Positions 15,316 through 21,133 of a stretch of 21,133 nucleotides of DNA are shown here, one piece after another. Location of the stretch: the NCBI GenBank assembly GCA_029775955.1, contig JARVJW010000014.1, positions 1 to 21,133 of the forward strand, read 5' to 3'. Positions within the stretch are counted from its first letter, which is position 1; each line of letters begins with the position of its first letter. The notes beneath the pieces are model-generated. The model had not been told where the DNA came from and made no database searches. It saw nothing but the letters and a program-made list of their open reading frames with translations. Origin of the DNA: Nitrososphaeria archaeon (GTDB taxonomy: Archaea; Thermoproteota; Nitrososphaeria; Conexivisphaerales; UBA164). The translations under genes and the position numbers were made by a program.

Positions 15316-15591
15316 ATGGAAGTTTCATTAATAAAAAAGGATGAAAGGTCATTAGAGCTTTTAATAAAAGATGTAGATGTTTCACTAATGTATTTGCTTC
15401 AGCTTAATCTTTTAAATGATAAAAGGGTTAAAAATATTTCTGTCAAAAAAGGCCATCCCCTTACTAGGGAGGCATATATCTATCTGCTGACAGATGGGTC
15501 TGACCCGAAAATCGTCATGAATGATGGATTAAATGGAGCTGCTGAAATAACAAAAAGCTTAAAAAATGAGTTAGAAAAGGCATTATCCTGA
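15316..15591 (+). CDS. rpoL: DNA-directed RNA polymerase subunit L (Rpo11)
   Basis: This 91-residue protein has the RpoL/Rpb11-like dimerisation fold: a first strand (MEVSLIKKDERSLELLIK), a long helix region (LMYLLQLNLLND), then VSVKKGHPL-type strand sequence and a last helix (ITKSLKNELEKAL). Rpo11 pairs with Rpo3 to start RNA polymerase assembly. In place of the usual D-x-T-(L/I) motif the helix begins DVDVSLMYLLQ. The length is normal (about 90-95). It is the first gene of a two-gene unit with tfs, seven bases apart. Confidence 0.88.
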   Translation: MEVSLIKKDERSLELLIKDVDVSLMYLLQLNLLNDKRVKNISVKKGHPLTREAYIYLLTDGSDPKIVMNDGLNGAAEITKSLKNELEKALS

Positions 15592-15597
15592 CCTAAA

Positions 15598-15939
15598 GTG
15601 CCAAAGTTTTGCCCGAAGGATGGAAGTTTGATGAAGCTGAAAAGCGTAAAGCAGGGATCTACTGTACAACTTATTTATATGTGCCCTACATGTAATTATA
15701 CTGAAAAGTACAAAAATGATAAAGTTCTGGAAGAAAAGGTGTCTGGAGCCGAAAACACATTGAAGGTTATAGGAGATAATATGGATGTTAGTACACTTCC
15801 TACTGTAAATGTTGTTTGCCCAAAATGCGGCAACACGAAGGCATACTGGTGGCTAGTTCAAACAAGAAGCGCCGATGAGCCCCCCACTCAATTTTATAGG
15901 TGCACCAAATGTGGGCACACTTGGAGAGTTTATACTTGA
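15598..15939 (+). CDS. tfs: Transcription factor S (TFS, TFIIS-like cleavage factor)
   Basis: This 113-residue protein starts at GTG 15598. The C-terminal zinc ribbon (Cys74, 77, 102, 105) carries Asp93-Glu94 in RSADEPPTQFYRC, the acidic pair inserted into the polymerase active site to stimulate cleavage of backtracked RNA. It should therefore be an active cleavage factor. The N-terminal ribbon has Cys29 and Cys32 but begins CPKDG, with Asp8 where most TFS proteins have the second Cys. Zinc may be held by three Cys and one Asp, or weakly. The gene follows rpoL by six bases. It converges on the next gene with 17 bases between stops. Confidence 0.93.
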   Translation: MPKFCPKDGSLMKLKSVKQGSTVQLIYMCPTCNYTEKYKNDKVLEEKVSGAENTLKVIGDNMDVSTLPTVNVVCPKCGNTKAYWWLVQTRSADEPPTQFYRCTKCGHTWRVYT

Positions 15940-15956
15940 TTACGTATAATTTTTAG

Positions 15957-16742
15957 TTAAACTCCGTTAATAATATTTTTTATCGCACTATAATATAGAT
16001 CTTCAGAAAATTTTACTGATAAAATTGCTTTAATGTCCCGATCGCAAACAAAATTATCCAACCCCCTAACCAAAACAATTGGTATGGATTCACCTGATTC
16101 GCCCATTACGAGTTGCGCTGCAGTTGCAAGCTGGTCAGCTATTGCTCTCCTTGTTACTTTAAGCGGCTTTCCAAAAAGGTCACTTTTGCCACGCTCATCT
16201 AAAATTGCCTTTATGCCACTGTAGCCTATTGCTATCCCCGTAGTGCCTTTCCTTACAGGATAAATCCTGCTATCTGTTATTACGATCCCCACATTTACAC
16301 CAAAATCTGTCAAAATATTAAGCCTAATGGACAGTGCAGAAACGTTTGGGTCATCAGGATACAGCACGATGTTGTCTCCCTGAACGTTTGACCTATCAAT
16401 GCCAGCGTTTGGCTGTAATAAGCCGCCGTTTTCCGCCATAAATATACCAGAAAACGCTGGGTATATTGTTTCACTTTCCCTAATAATTGCTTCTGTCAAC
16501 CTTGGGTCGCTGCAGTTTATCTTGGCAAGTCTGACTGCGTCTTTCATTGGCTTTACTTTGCTTAGGGAATACCTTCTTCCCTCAGATATTGCTACATATT
16601 TTCCTGATAATAACAGTATGTCCCCGTCTTTAGGTTTTTTATCTATTTTATAAAAAAATTTTTTGATTTGACCAATTAGGTCAAAGCTTTCCTCTTGCCG
16701 TTCCATTTTGCACCACATAACGCTAAATTCACTATTGTGCAT
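15957..16742 (-). CDS. CofE family (coenzyme F420-0:L-glutamate ligase-like) protein
   Basis: This protein of about 261 residues has the CofE signature GLLQPNAGIDRSNVQGDNIVL (about residues 110-130, like the family's ANAGVD-SN). VGIVITDSRIYPVRKGTTGIAIGYSG and DLFGKPLKVTRRAIADQLATAAQLVMGE are also typical of the metal- and GTP-binding core. CofE adds glutamate to F420-0. Thermoplasma is known to contain F420, so that role is plausible, but the Lys/Arg-poor N-terminus differs and a different amide ligase is possible. ATG 16742 is chosen; TTG 16751, ATG 16718 and ATG 16706 are in the same frame. Two TATA-like runs at 16755-16764 and 16769-16778 (reverse strand) do not settle the start. Confidence 0.78.
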   Translation of the reverse strand: MHNSEFSVMWCKMERQEESFDLIGQIKKFFYKIDKKPKDGDILLLSGKYVAISEGRRYSLSKVKPMKDAVRLAKINCSDPRLTEAIIRESETIYPAFSGIFMAENGGLLQPNAGIDRSNVQGDNIVLYPDDPNVSALSIRLNILTDFGVNVGIVITDSRIYPVRKGTTGIAIGYSGIKAILDERGKSDLFGKPLKVTRRAIADQLATAAQLVMGESGESIPIVLVRGLDNFVCDRDIKAILSVKFSEDLYYSAIKNIINGV

Positions 16743-16796
16743 TTCGATCAAAGCAATTTATATGCCGCTATAATTAAATCTAATTGCCGTTATGTC

Positions 16797-17055
16797 CTTT
16801 AGGCTACACCTCATCATCTTCTTATCGGCTAAAACCAGTCTCTGAGTTGCTCCTGAGGTGATATTGTTCAAAATAATCCATAATATTGTTAAAGGATTCT
16901 TTTATGGTGTACTTCCACTTCTGGGAACAATTCAACATAGAGTTCCTTTTAGGAATTACAAAATGTTTGAGCAAGAAAACTGCTGAGCTTGAGATGTGGA
17001 TAAATTGCAAAAAAGGTTTGTAGATTGAAAAAACAAAGTCGGTATTTTTGGGCAC
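16797..17055 (-). pseudogene. IS5-like transposase C-terminal remnant
   Basis: The reverse strand reads WKYTIKESFNNIMDYFEQYH then LRSNSETGFS, matching the conserved H-x-RSNVE-x-FS region that carries the catalytic Glu in IS5-type transposases. After a frameshift near 16825 it continues ADKKMMR, in place of the usual A-x-KR. Nothing upstream of about 17055 is convincing. The 120 bases to 17179 hold no recognisable gene and are probably part of the same debris. Confidence 0.65.
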
Positions 17056-17179
17056 ACTGGAATTTAAGCTTCCAGGAAAAAGTGACGATAGGAGACAGGT
17101 AAGGACTCAAGTGCACGTGCATAAAATGGGCGCTGTCAATAAAGCAGGAACCTCATTTAGCGCGTAGAGGATATCAGCA

Positions 17180-17506
17180 TTACGATATTTTAGTGCCTAA
17201 GGGCATGTCTTTGTCAGTAGTAAGAAGAGAAAGATCAACTTCATTAAAAGCAGCTAGAAGCATAACTTCAGAAATATACCCCATAATAGGTTTTGGGGCA
17301 AGATTGGTTACCACAATAACCCTTTTGCCAACAAGGTCCTGTGCACTATAGTATTTACTTATGCCAGCTATAGCCTGCTTTTGCGAATCACCAAGGTCAA
17401 TCATTACTTTAAGCAACTTTCTTGAGCCTTCTATTGGATAAACTTCCTTAATTCTGCCTACTCTTAAATCCAACTTTTGGAACACATCAAATTCTACTTG
17501 GCCCAT
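17180..17506 (-). CDS. tRNA-binding domain protein (MetRS beta subunit-like)
   Basis: This 108-residue stand-alone EMAPII/Arc1p/MetRS-C OB fold has the family motifs: FQKLDLRVGRIKEVYPIEGS (about 8-27), KLLKVMIDLGD, QAIAGISKYY, LVGKRVIVVTNLAPKPIMGY and SEVMLLAA. In archaea such proteins act as a separate tRNA-binding subunit for methionyl-tRNA synthetase; the catalytic subunit is not in this window. A TATA-like sequence on the reverse strand (17529-17540) is about 29 bases before the ATG, so the transcript is probably leaderless. It is divergent from the rps19e operon. Confidence 0.9.
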   Translation of the reverse strand: MGQVEFDVFQKLDLRVGRIKEVYPIEGSRKLLKVMIDLGDSQKQAIAGISKYYSAQDLVGKRVIVVTNLAPKPIMGYISEVMLLAAFNEVDLSLLTTDKDMPLGTKIS

Positions 17507-17640
17507 GCTAGTAAATTAAATCTATCAGTTTAATAAAAGTTTGTAAATAATAGAATTATTAACAACATTTTAACATTAAGAAGATATATTCAGAAGACAA
17601 CGATAAGTTTAAATTACCACATATAGTGGAATTCAATGTC
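17507..17640. promoter_or_regulatory. Divergent promoter region: MetRS-beta-like gene and rps19e operon
   Basis: This 134-base AT-rich gap holds two TATA-like sequences: ACTTTTATTAAAC on the reverse strand (17528-17540) and TTTAAATT on the forward strand (17608-17615). Each is about 29-30 bases before its start codon, consistent with two leaderless transcripts. Confidence 0.5.
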
Positions 17641-18099
17641 ATGCCAACAGTATATGATGTGCCAGCGGAAAGCCTGATAGATGGGTTAAAGGATTACTTG
17701 AAAAAATCTGGCATAATTAATATGCCGTCTTTTATAAACTATTCAAAGACAGGGTCACAGGCTGAAAGGGTGCCACTTGATTCTGACTGGTATTTTTATA
17801 GGGCAGCTTCAATATTAAGAAAAATTTATATTTATGGGCCTTTGAGTGTAAAGGACCTTTCTAAAAATTATGGTGGAAGGAAACAGCGAGGATTTTACTT
17901 GGCTCATTCCCAGCCAGCAGGAATGAAGCATATTAGAAATATACTTCTTGATCTGGAAACAGCAGGGTTAATTAAAAAGACAAAAGCTGGCAGAGAGTTA
18001 ACAGGAAAAGGAATATCAACAGTTGACAAGATATCAAGTGATATATTTGATGGTTTAAAGGTTAAAGTAAAAACCATCGAGAAGTTGGGAATTGGGTGA
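17641..18099 (+). CDS. rps19e: 30S ribosomal protein S19e
   Basis: This 152-residue protein starts MPTVYDVPAESLIDGLKDYL, as in archaeal S19e. SDWYFYRAASILRKIYIYGPL (about 50-70), GGRKQRGFYLAHSQPAG and RNILLDLETAGLIKKT are hallmark segments. S19e is needed for 30S maturation. ATG 17641 is preferred over the in-frame GTG 17626 because the TATA box at 17608-17615 is 30 bases before it and the protein then begins as in its relatives. It leads a four-gene operon in which the stop codon TGA is part of the next gene's GGTGA ribosome-binding site. Confidence 0.95.
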   Translation: MPTVYDVPAESLIDGLKDYLKKSGIINMPSFINYSKTGSQAERVPLDSDWYFYRAASILRKIYIYGPLSVKDLSKNYGGRKQRGFYLAHSQPAGMKHIRNILLDLETAGLIKKTKAGRELTGKGISTVDKISSDIFDGLKVKVKTIEKLGIG

Positions 18100-18108
18100 A
18101 CAGAAAAA

Positions 18109-18381
18109 ATGACAGCTCCCTATTCTGCAGATGATGACCGTAAGAAGAAAGAATTGGCTGAGCTAAGGGAAAAATATCTCAGAGTTTACCTTACACCAGA
18201 AGCAAGATACCGGTTAAATAATTTAAAGTTGGTAGGCAATGAAACTGCCAATCTATTGGAAAATAAAATTCTTGAGCTTGCAATCAACGGAAAGCTAGAT
18301 CATCAGATAAATGACGAAGAATTAAAGGACTTACTTTCCAAAATGCAAGCTAATAAAAGGGAGTTTAAGATAGTATGGTGA
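18109..18381 (+). CDS. PDCD5/TFAR19-like DNA-binding protein
   Basis: This 90-residue helical protein of the archaeal PDCD5 family is annotated elsewhere as a DNA-binding protein. The charged N-terminal helix ends in LREKYLRVYLTPEARYRLNN, the family's core motif (LTPEAR-R). LVGNETANLLENKILELA and INDEELKDLLSK match the other two core helices. REFKIVW at the end corresponds to the usual basic tail. The family is consistently located in the S19e-L39e-L31e operon, as here. Function in archaea is poorly known. A GGTGA site at 18095-18099 precedes the ATG by nine bases. Confidence 0.92.
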   Translation: MTAPYSADDDRKKKELAELREKYLRVYLTPEARYRLNNLKLVGNETANLLENKILELAINGKLDHQINDEELKDLLSKMQANKREFKIVW

Positions 18382-18387
18382 TACAAA

Positions 18388-18549
18388 ATGGGTTCAAATA
18401 AAAGCGCCAGGGATAAAAAGAGATTCGTCTCAGCTATGAGGAAAAATAAACCCATTCCCTCATGGGCTGTGTTAAAGACAAACAGGAGCTTTACACATAA
18501 TTTTAAAAGTAGGGACTGGCGGCATAAAAAAATAGGTGATAGCAAATGA
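18388..18549 (+). CDS. rpl39e: 50S ribosomal protein L39e
   Basis: This 53-residue, very basic protein starts MGSNKSARDKKRFVSAMRKN and continues KPIPSWAVLKTNR, the L39e signature (P-(S/T)-W-(A/V)-KTN-R), then RDWRHKKI near the end. L39e lines the peptide exit tunnel. The usual length is about 50-51. A GGTGA site at 18377-18381 overlaps the PDCD5 stop, six bases before the ATG. The stop overlaps the L31e start in ATGA. Confidence 0.95.
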   Translation: MGSNKSARDKKRFVSAMRKNKPIPSWAVLKTNRSFTHNFKSRDWRHKKIGDSK

Positions 18550-18884
18550 CTGAAGATAAAACTATAACAATTTCATTTTCAAGAATATTTTATAAACAAT
18601 ATTACCAAAGGTCAAACAAGGCCATAGAATATCTTAAGAGCAAAATTAAGAAAATGACCAAGGTTGATAGGGTAATTATAACTAATGACCTAAATTCTGA
18701 AATATGGGGCAAGGGCCAAAATCTTAACATCAGGCGCATAAAAATGAAAGTTACAATTGATAAAGAAAATAGTCAGGCAACAGCAGATGTGTTTAAGAAT
18801 CAAAAACCAGATGAATCAACACAGAATCTTCCGGTGAACCACCAACCGGCTTTGGAAGATAATACTAAAATGGAGTCAGGTTGA
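18546..18884 (+). CDS. rpl31e: 50S ribosomal protein L31e
   Basis: This 112-residue protein has the L31e core in residues 1-85: ITISFSRIFYKQYYQRSNKAIEYLKSKI, then VIITNDLNSEIWGKGQNLNIRRIKMKV. After about residue 85 comes a polar, acidic tail (KNQKPDESTQNLPVNHQ and onward) that most archaeal L31e proteins (about 85-100 residues) lack. A GGTGA site at 18535-18539 is six bases before the ATG. In related archaea this operon continues with tif6; here transposon debris follows instead. Confidence 0.9.
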   Translation: MTEDKTITISFSRIFYKQYYQRSNKAIEYLKSKIKKMTKVDRVIITNDLNSEIWGKGQNLNIRRIKMKVTIDKENSQATADVFKNQKPDESTQNLPVNHQPALEDNTKMESG

Positions 18885-18935
18885 ACAGGTCAGTCATAAA
18901 CCTGCAGTGTGCAGTCTATCTTTTTGGGTTCTGAA

Positions 18936-19745
18936 TTAAGTATAGATATGTATGGAATCCATACTCAGTTCATGAGCCTCATCGCTCTTATCCTCCTCTG
19001 GGTTCATCGGAGAACTCATCGAGCTTGGCTCCTTTCGGGGGGAACCCACGACTCCCCACATACTAAGGAATTTGTTCCATATGTTTTTGGCAGCATTTTC
19101 CTGTCTATCGATTATAAGCCCGCAATTTGAATGTGCTTGCCCCCCTTTATTATACCGCATCTAGAGCAGGTTTTTGATGTACCATAAGCCAGTCTCATAT
19201 CCATTCCATGCAGATATTCTACATATTTTTGGAGCTTTATATAATCGTGTTTGCTATTCAGCTTTTTGTCCTAGCTATTTTTTCCTTAAAATTTTTTAAA
19301 TCCTCGAACACGTTTGTCCTATCTGATAACTGTTTTGCAAGTTTATGCAAAATGTTATTGACCCTGTTCTTCTCCCTTGAACTGTATTTCTTAAGGAGTT
19401 TCTTTTTAGTTTTTTCTGGAAGCCTCTGGATAATTCTTCTCTTCAGCTCATATGTTCTGTGGATCGTGTAAATTTTCTTCAAATTTATTGAATGATACCT
19501 TTCGCCATCATAGCCATCTAAAGTACGGAGGTTTGTGTCCCATGCTATTGGTTTTTCAACCTTTAGTCCTGCTTCTTTTCTAATGTTTACTATTAGGCTG
19601 TATGAGTTCGCCTAAGCCATTTATCCCAACACCACGCCCTTCTCAAATCTATACTCTCTTCGTAAGGTTTCACTGAAATCCTGAGAATCCCATTCCTGTA
19701 ACTGTAAAGCGTTCCCTTAACTCTAACGAATTTCCTCTTTAGTTC
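18936..19745 (-). pseudogene. tnpB: TnpB remnant lacking its N-terminal domain
   Basis: Reverse-strand frames give ELKRKFVRVKGTLYSYRNG, RISVKPYEE, then GLKVEKPIAWDTNLRTLDGY with the first RuvC Asp (WDTN). The helical insert KKKLLKKYSSREKNRVNNIL follows, then TNVFEDLKNF with the catalytic Glu. The zinc ribbon reads TSKTCSRCG and, after a slip in a run of G (near 19142), QAHSNCGLIIDRQENAAKNI with the last Asp. One zinc-ribbon Cys is now Ser (AHSNC). The first 100-odd residues are missing, replaced by an IS5-like fragment. The frame ends at 18936. Inactive. Confidence 0.82.
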
Positions 19746-19749
19746 AGGC

Positions 19750-20302
19750 CTATTTCTTCCTTACTGTCTCCTTTACGAGGGGCACGAACTTGGTGTCGCC
19801 GGTCCTTTCAGAGGTGACCCTGAACCCGAACACCTTGCCCTTCCTATCGGCCATTATGTGCAGCCTGATGAACTTCCTCTTCTCCCTCCTCCACATCTGC
19901 TCTATATAGGGGCCCTTCTTTGTGGTGGATATGCCGAGTCCACAACTATGGTCCCTCCTTGTCATTTGTAGCCGTGATCGGCCCTAACTTCCTTTTCCTC
20001 ACCATGGACAGCATCCTTATTTGAGTAAAGTGTACCCCCTGCATGGGTTTAAAGTATTCGGAGAGCGACCTGGTAATCCCCTGTACGGTCCTGTATGTCA
20101 AGGCCAACCTTGAGGTACGACAGGAATTCGATGTACGAATCCGGGTACACGAACCTACCTTATTGCTGCCGTTCATCTCTCGCAATTCCTCCTTCCAGGA
20201 GTCCAGGAAGGAGAAGTCTAGGATCATGCTTCCCCTTTCTACTAATGCTTCGTTATAGTCGTGCCAGGACATATCCATGGGCATGACAACACTTGATGAC
20301 AA
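19750..20302 (-). pseudogene. IS5-like transposase N-terminal half, truncated and frameshifted
   Basis: Reverse-strand frames join into the first half of a DDE transposase: MSWHDYNEALVERGSMILDF, SFLDSWKEELREMN, then (second frame) GRFVYPDSYIEFLSYLKVGL, RTVQGITRSLSEYFKPM, and VVDSA with GISTTKKGPYIEQMW, where the first catalytic Asp lies. It ends in FIRLHIMADRKGKVFGFRVT and a stop at 19750. The second Asp and the Glu are absent because the element is cut at the junction with the tnpB remnant. The N-terminal layout matches that of the element at 65-922, so both belong to one broad family. Confidence 0.78.
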
Positions 20303-20339
20303 ACACTATAAATCAAGACAAAAATAGTTGACATAAGTG

Positions 20340-20697
20340 TCAAGTTGAGCTACAAGCTAAGTTTTCTTTCCCTTTGCTTTCAATAAGGGTTTTGTTGTTG
20401 CTCTGCAGCCTTTTTATCAGGTATTGTTTCATCTGTGATGACAATACAATCAGCTCCCTTTCTTCGAACTTGTCTCCAACCTTTACCTTTTTGTCTTTAT
20501 AAGAAACAGAATCTGTTATGCCTTTTGATATTATGTAAACCACTTCCCTTCAAGAAAGAGCCTTTGAAGTGCGTCGAATCTTTGCTTTGATATTTTGCTT
20601 TTATCGAATTTTATTTCATATACTTTTGCAGTCTGACCTTTACGCTTGTCTCCCTGCCTTTCTCCCGTATCCTGCTGTTCCTTTCCGCACTAACCAT
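20340..20697 (-). pseudogene. tnpB: TnpB N-terminal remnant of another lineage
   Basis: The reverse strand begins MVSAERNSRIREKGRETSVK and, after one frame change near 20620, reads KVYEIKFDKSKISKQRFDAL and QRLFLEGKWFT. A second frame continues GITDSVSYKDKKVKVGDKFE then EERELIVLSSQMKQYLIKRL. The EREL-xLSSQMKQ segment is typical of the N-terminal domain of one archaeal TnpB group. The frame ends at 20340, shortly after NNKTLIESKGK; the RuvC domain is missing. It differs from the TnpB tail at 18936-19745, so the two are not halves of one gene. Confidence 0.65.
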
Positions 20698-21133
20698 ATT
20701 ATTTACCTTGATCTTCAACATACTTTTTTAACACATTACTTGTCCTATTATAGCTGTATGATTATAAATAATTTTGCTAGCTTTCATCCAAGTCAAGGGA
20801 CTTCTCGCTCGCTGAGTTAAAGACTTCATATCTTCCCTCTATTCCAACTCTTTATTAGTTCCGTTTCCCCTTTGGCGCTCTTCATTACTTCCTGATGCAC
20901 TCATCAATATCCTTCAAGGGTCAGCTTATGTTTTCATCCATTACAGATATGTTTTATGTTAGCAATTTAATTTTAAAAGGATTTTTTAATAATTTAATTA
21001 TATGTAAACTACTAACCCCTTTGTTGCTGGTCTTCCCGTAGGCATGGATTCACTGAGCTAACGATTTACTTGTTGACAGCAGCACTAAAATTTACCTTCA
21101 ATGTTCCTTGAGGCATTTAACTGAAAGCCACAG
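20698..21133. other. AT-rich stretch without a convincing gene
   Basis: Only short frames are seen, such as reverse-strand MSASGSNEERQRGNGTNKEL (near 20905) and MPTGRPATKGLVVYI (near 21043). None extends far enough or matches a family I know. The stretch is probably IS flank or older debris. Confidence 0.4.

Noticed and set aside
18881..18934. TTG-started frame (MNRSVINLQCAVYLFGF) after rpl31e as a truncated tif6
   Set aside because: It does not resemble the conserved aIF6 N-terminus and ends within 18 codons.
18936..20697. TnpB head at 20340 and TnpB tail at 18936 as halves of one tnpB split by an IS5-like insertion
   Set aside because: The head (EREL-LSSQMKQ type) and the tail (LKRKFVRVKGT type) appear to belong to different TnpB groups, so a simple split is unlikely.
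1..21133. CRISPR arrays, tRNA or rRNA genes
   Set aside because: No evenly spaced direct repeats, cloverleaf with TTCGA-type loop, or rRNA core sequence was seen on either strand.

Overview
The window is archaeal and most likely comes from an acidophilic, AT-rich member of the Thermoplasmata (Thermoplasma/Ferroplasma/Cuniculiplasma-like). The evidence is the set of archaeal/eukaryal-type information genes (GINS, L44e, S27e, aIF2-alpha, Nop10, RpoL, TFS, S19e, PDCD5, L39e, L31e, Hel308), a Sulfolobus/Thermoplasma-style superoxide dismutase, and promoters whose TATA boxes lie about 30 bases before the start codon, as expected for leaderless mRNAs. The genus is an inference; I ran no database search.

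Layout. Bases 1-1906 are transposon debris: a decayed IS5-like element with recognisable terminal inverted repeats, then a deleted TnpB gene. Bases 1975-6417 are a tight forward gene string: stomatin-NfeD-thioesterase-GINS-L44e-S27e-aIF2alpha-Nop10, mostly overlapping or nearly touching. A forward superoxide dismutase follows. Converging on it is a reverse block (7173-11862): an asparagine-synthase-like PP-loop protein overlapping helicase Hel308, and a radical SAM/SPASM protein with its own promoter. Bases 11950-15165 are a second IS graveyard (TnpB fragment, IS110 remnant, frameshifted TnpB). Then come rpoL-tfs forward, a CofE-family ligase in reverse, another transposase scrap, and a divergent pair: a MetRS-beta-like tRNA-binding protein in reverse and the rps19e-pdcd5-rpl39e-rpl31e operon forward. 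That operon ends abruptly at a third IS graveyard (18936-20697), where a TnpB tail, an IS5-like head and a different TnpB head lie end to end.

How it fits together. Core replication, transcription and translation genes sit in short conserved operons, each flanked by degraded transposons. Every transposase seen is broken by frameshifts, stops or deletions, so the elements here look old and immobile. Five separate tnpB remnants, three IS5-like remnants and one IS110 remnant were identified by rebuilding their protein frames by eye.

Most worth checking: an NfeD protease homologue with no lysine where the Ser-Lys dyad is expected; a decayed, divergently oriented second reading frame inside the IS5-like element; conserved tnpB right-end hairpins; a TFS whose first zinc ribbon has Asp in place of a Cys; inverted repeats at the promoters of the sod and radical SAM genes; and the loss of the expected tif6 neighbour after rpl31e. 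I saw no CRISPR array, tRNA or rRNA. I did not find a convincing new defence or metabolic system.
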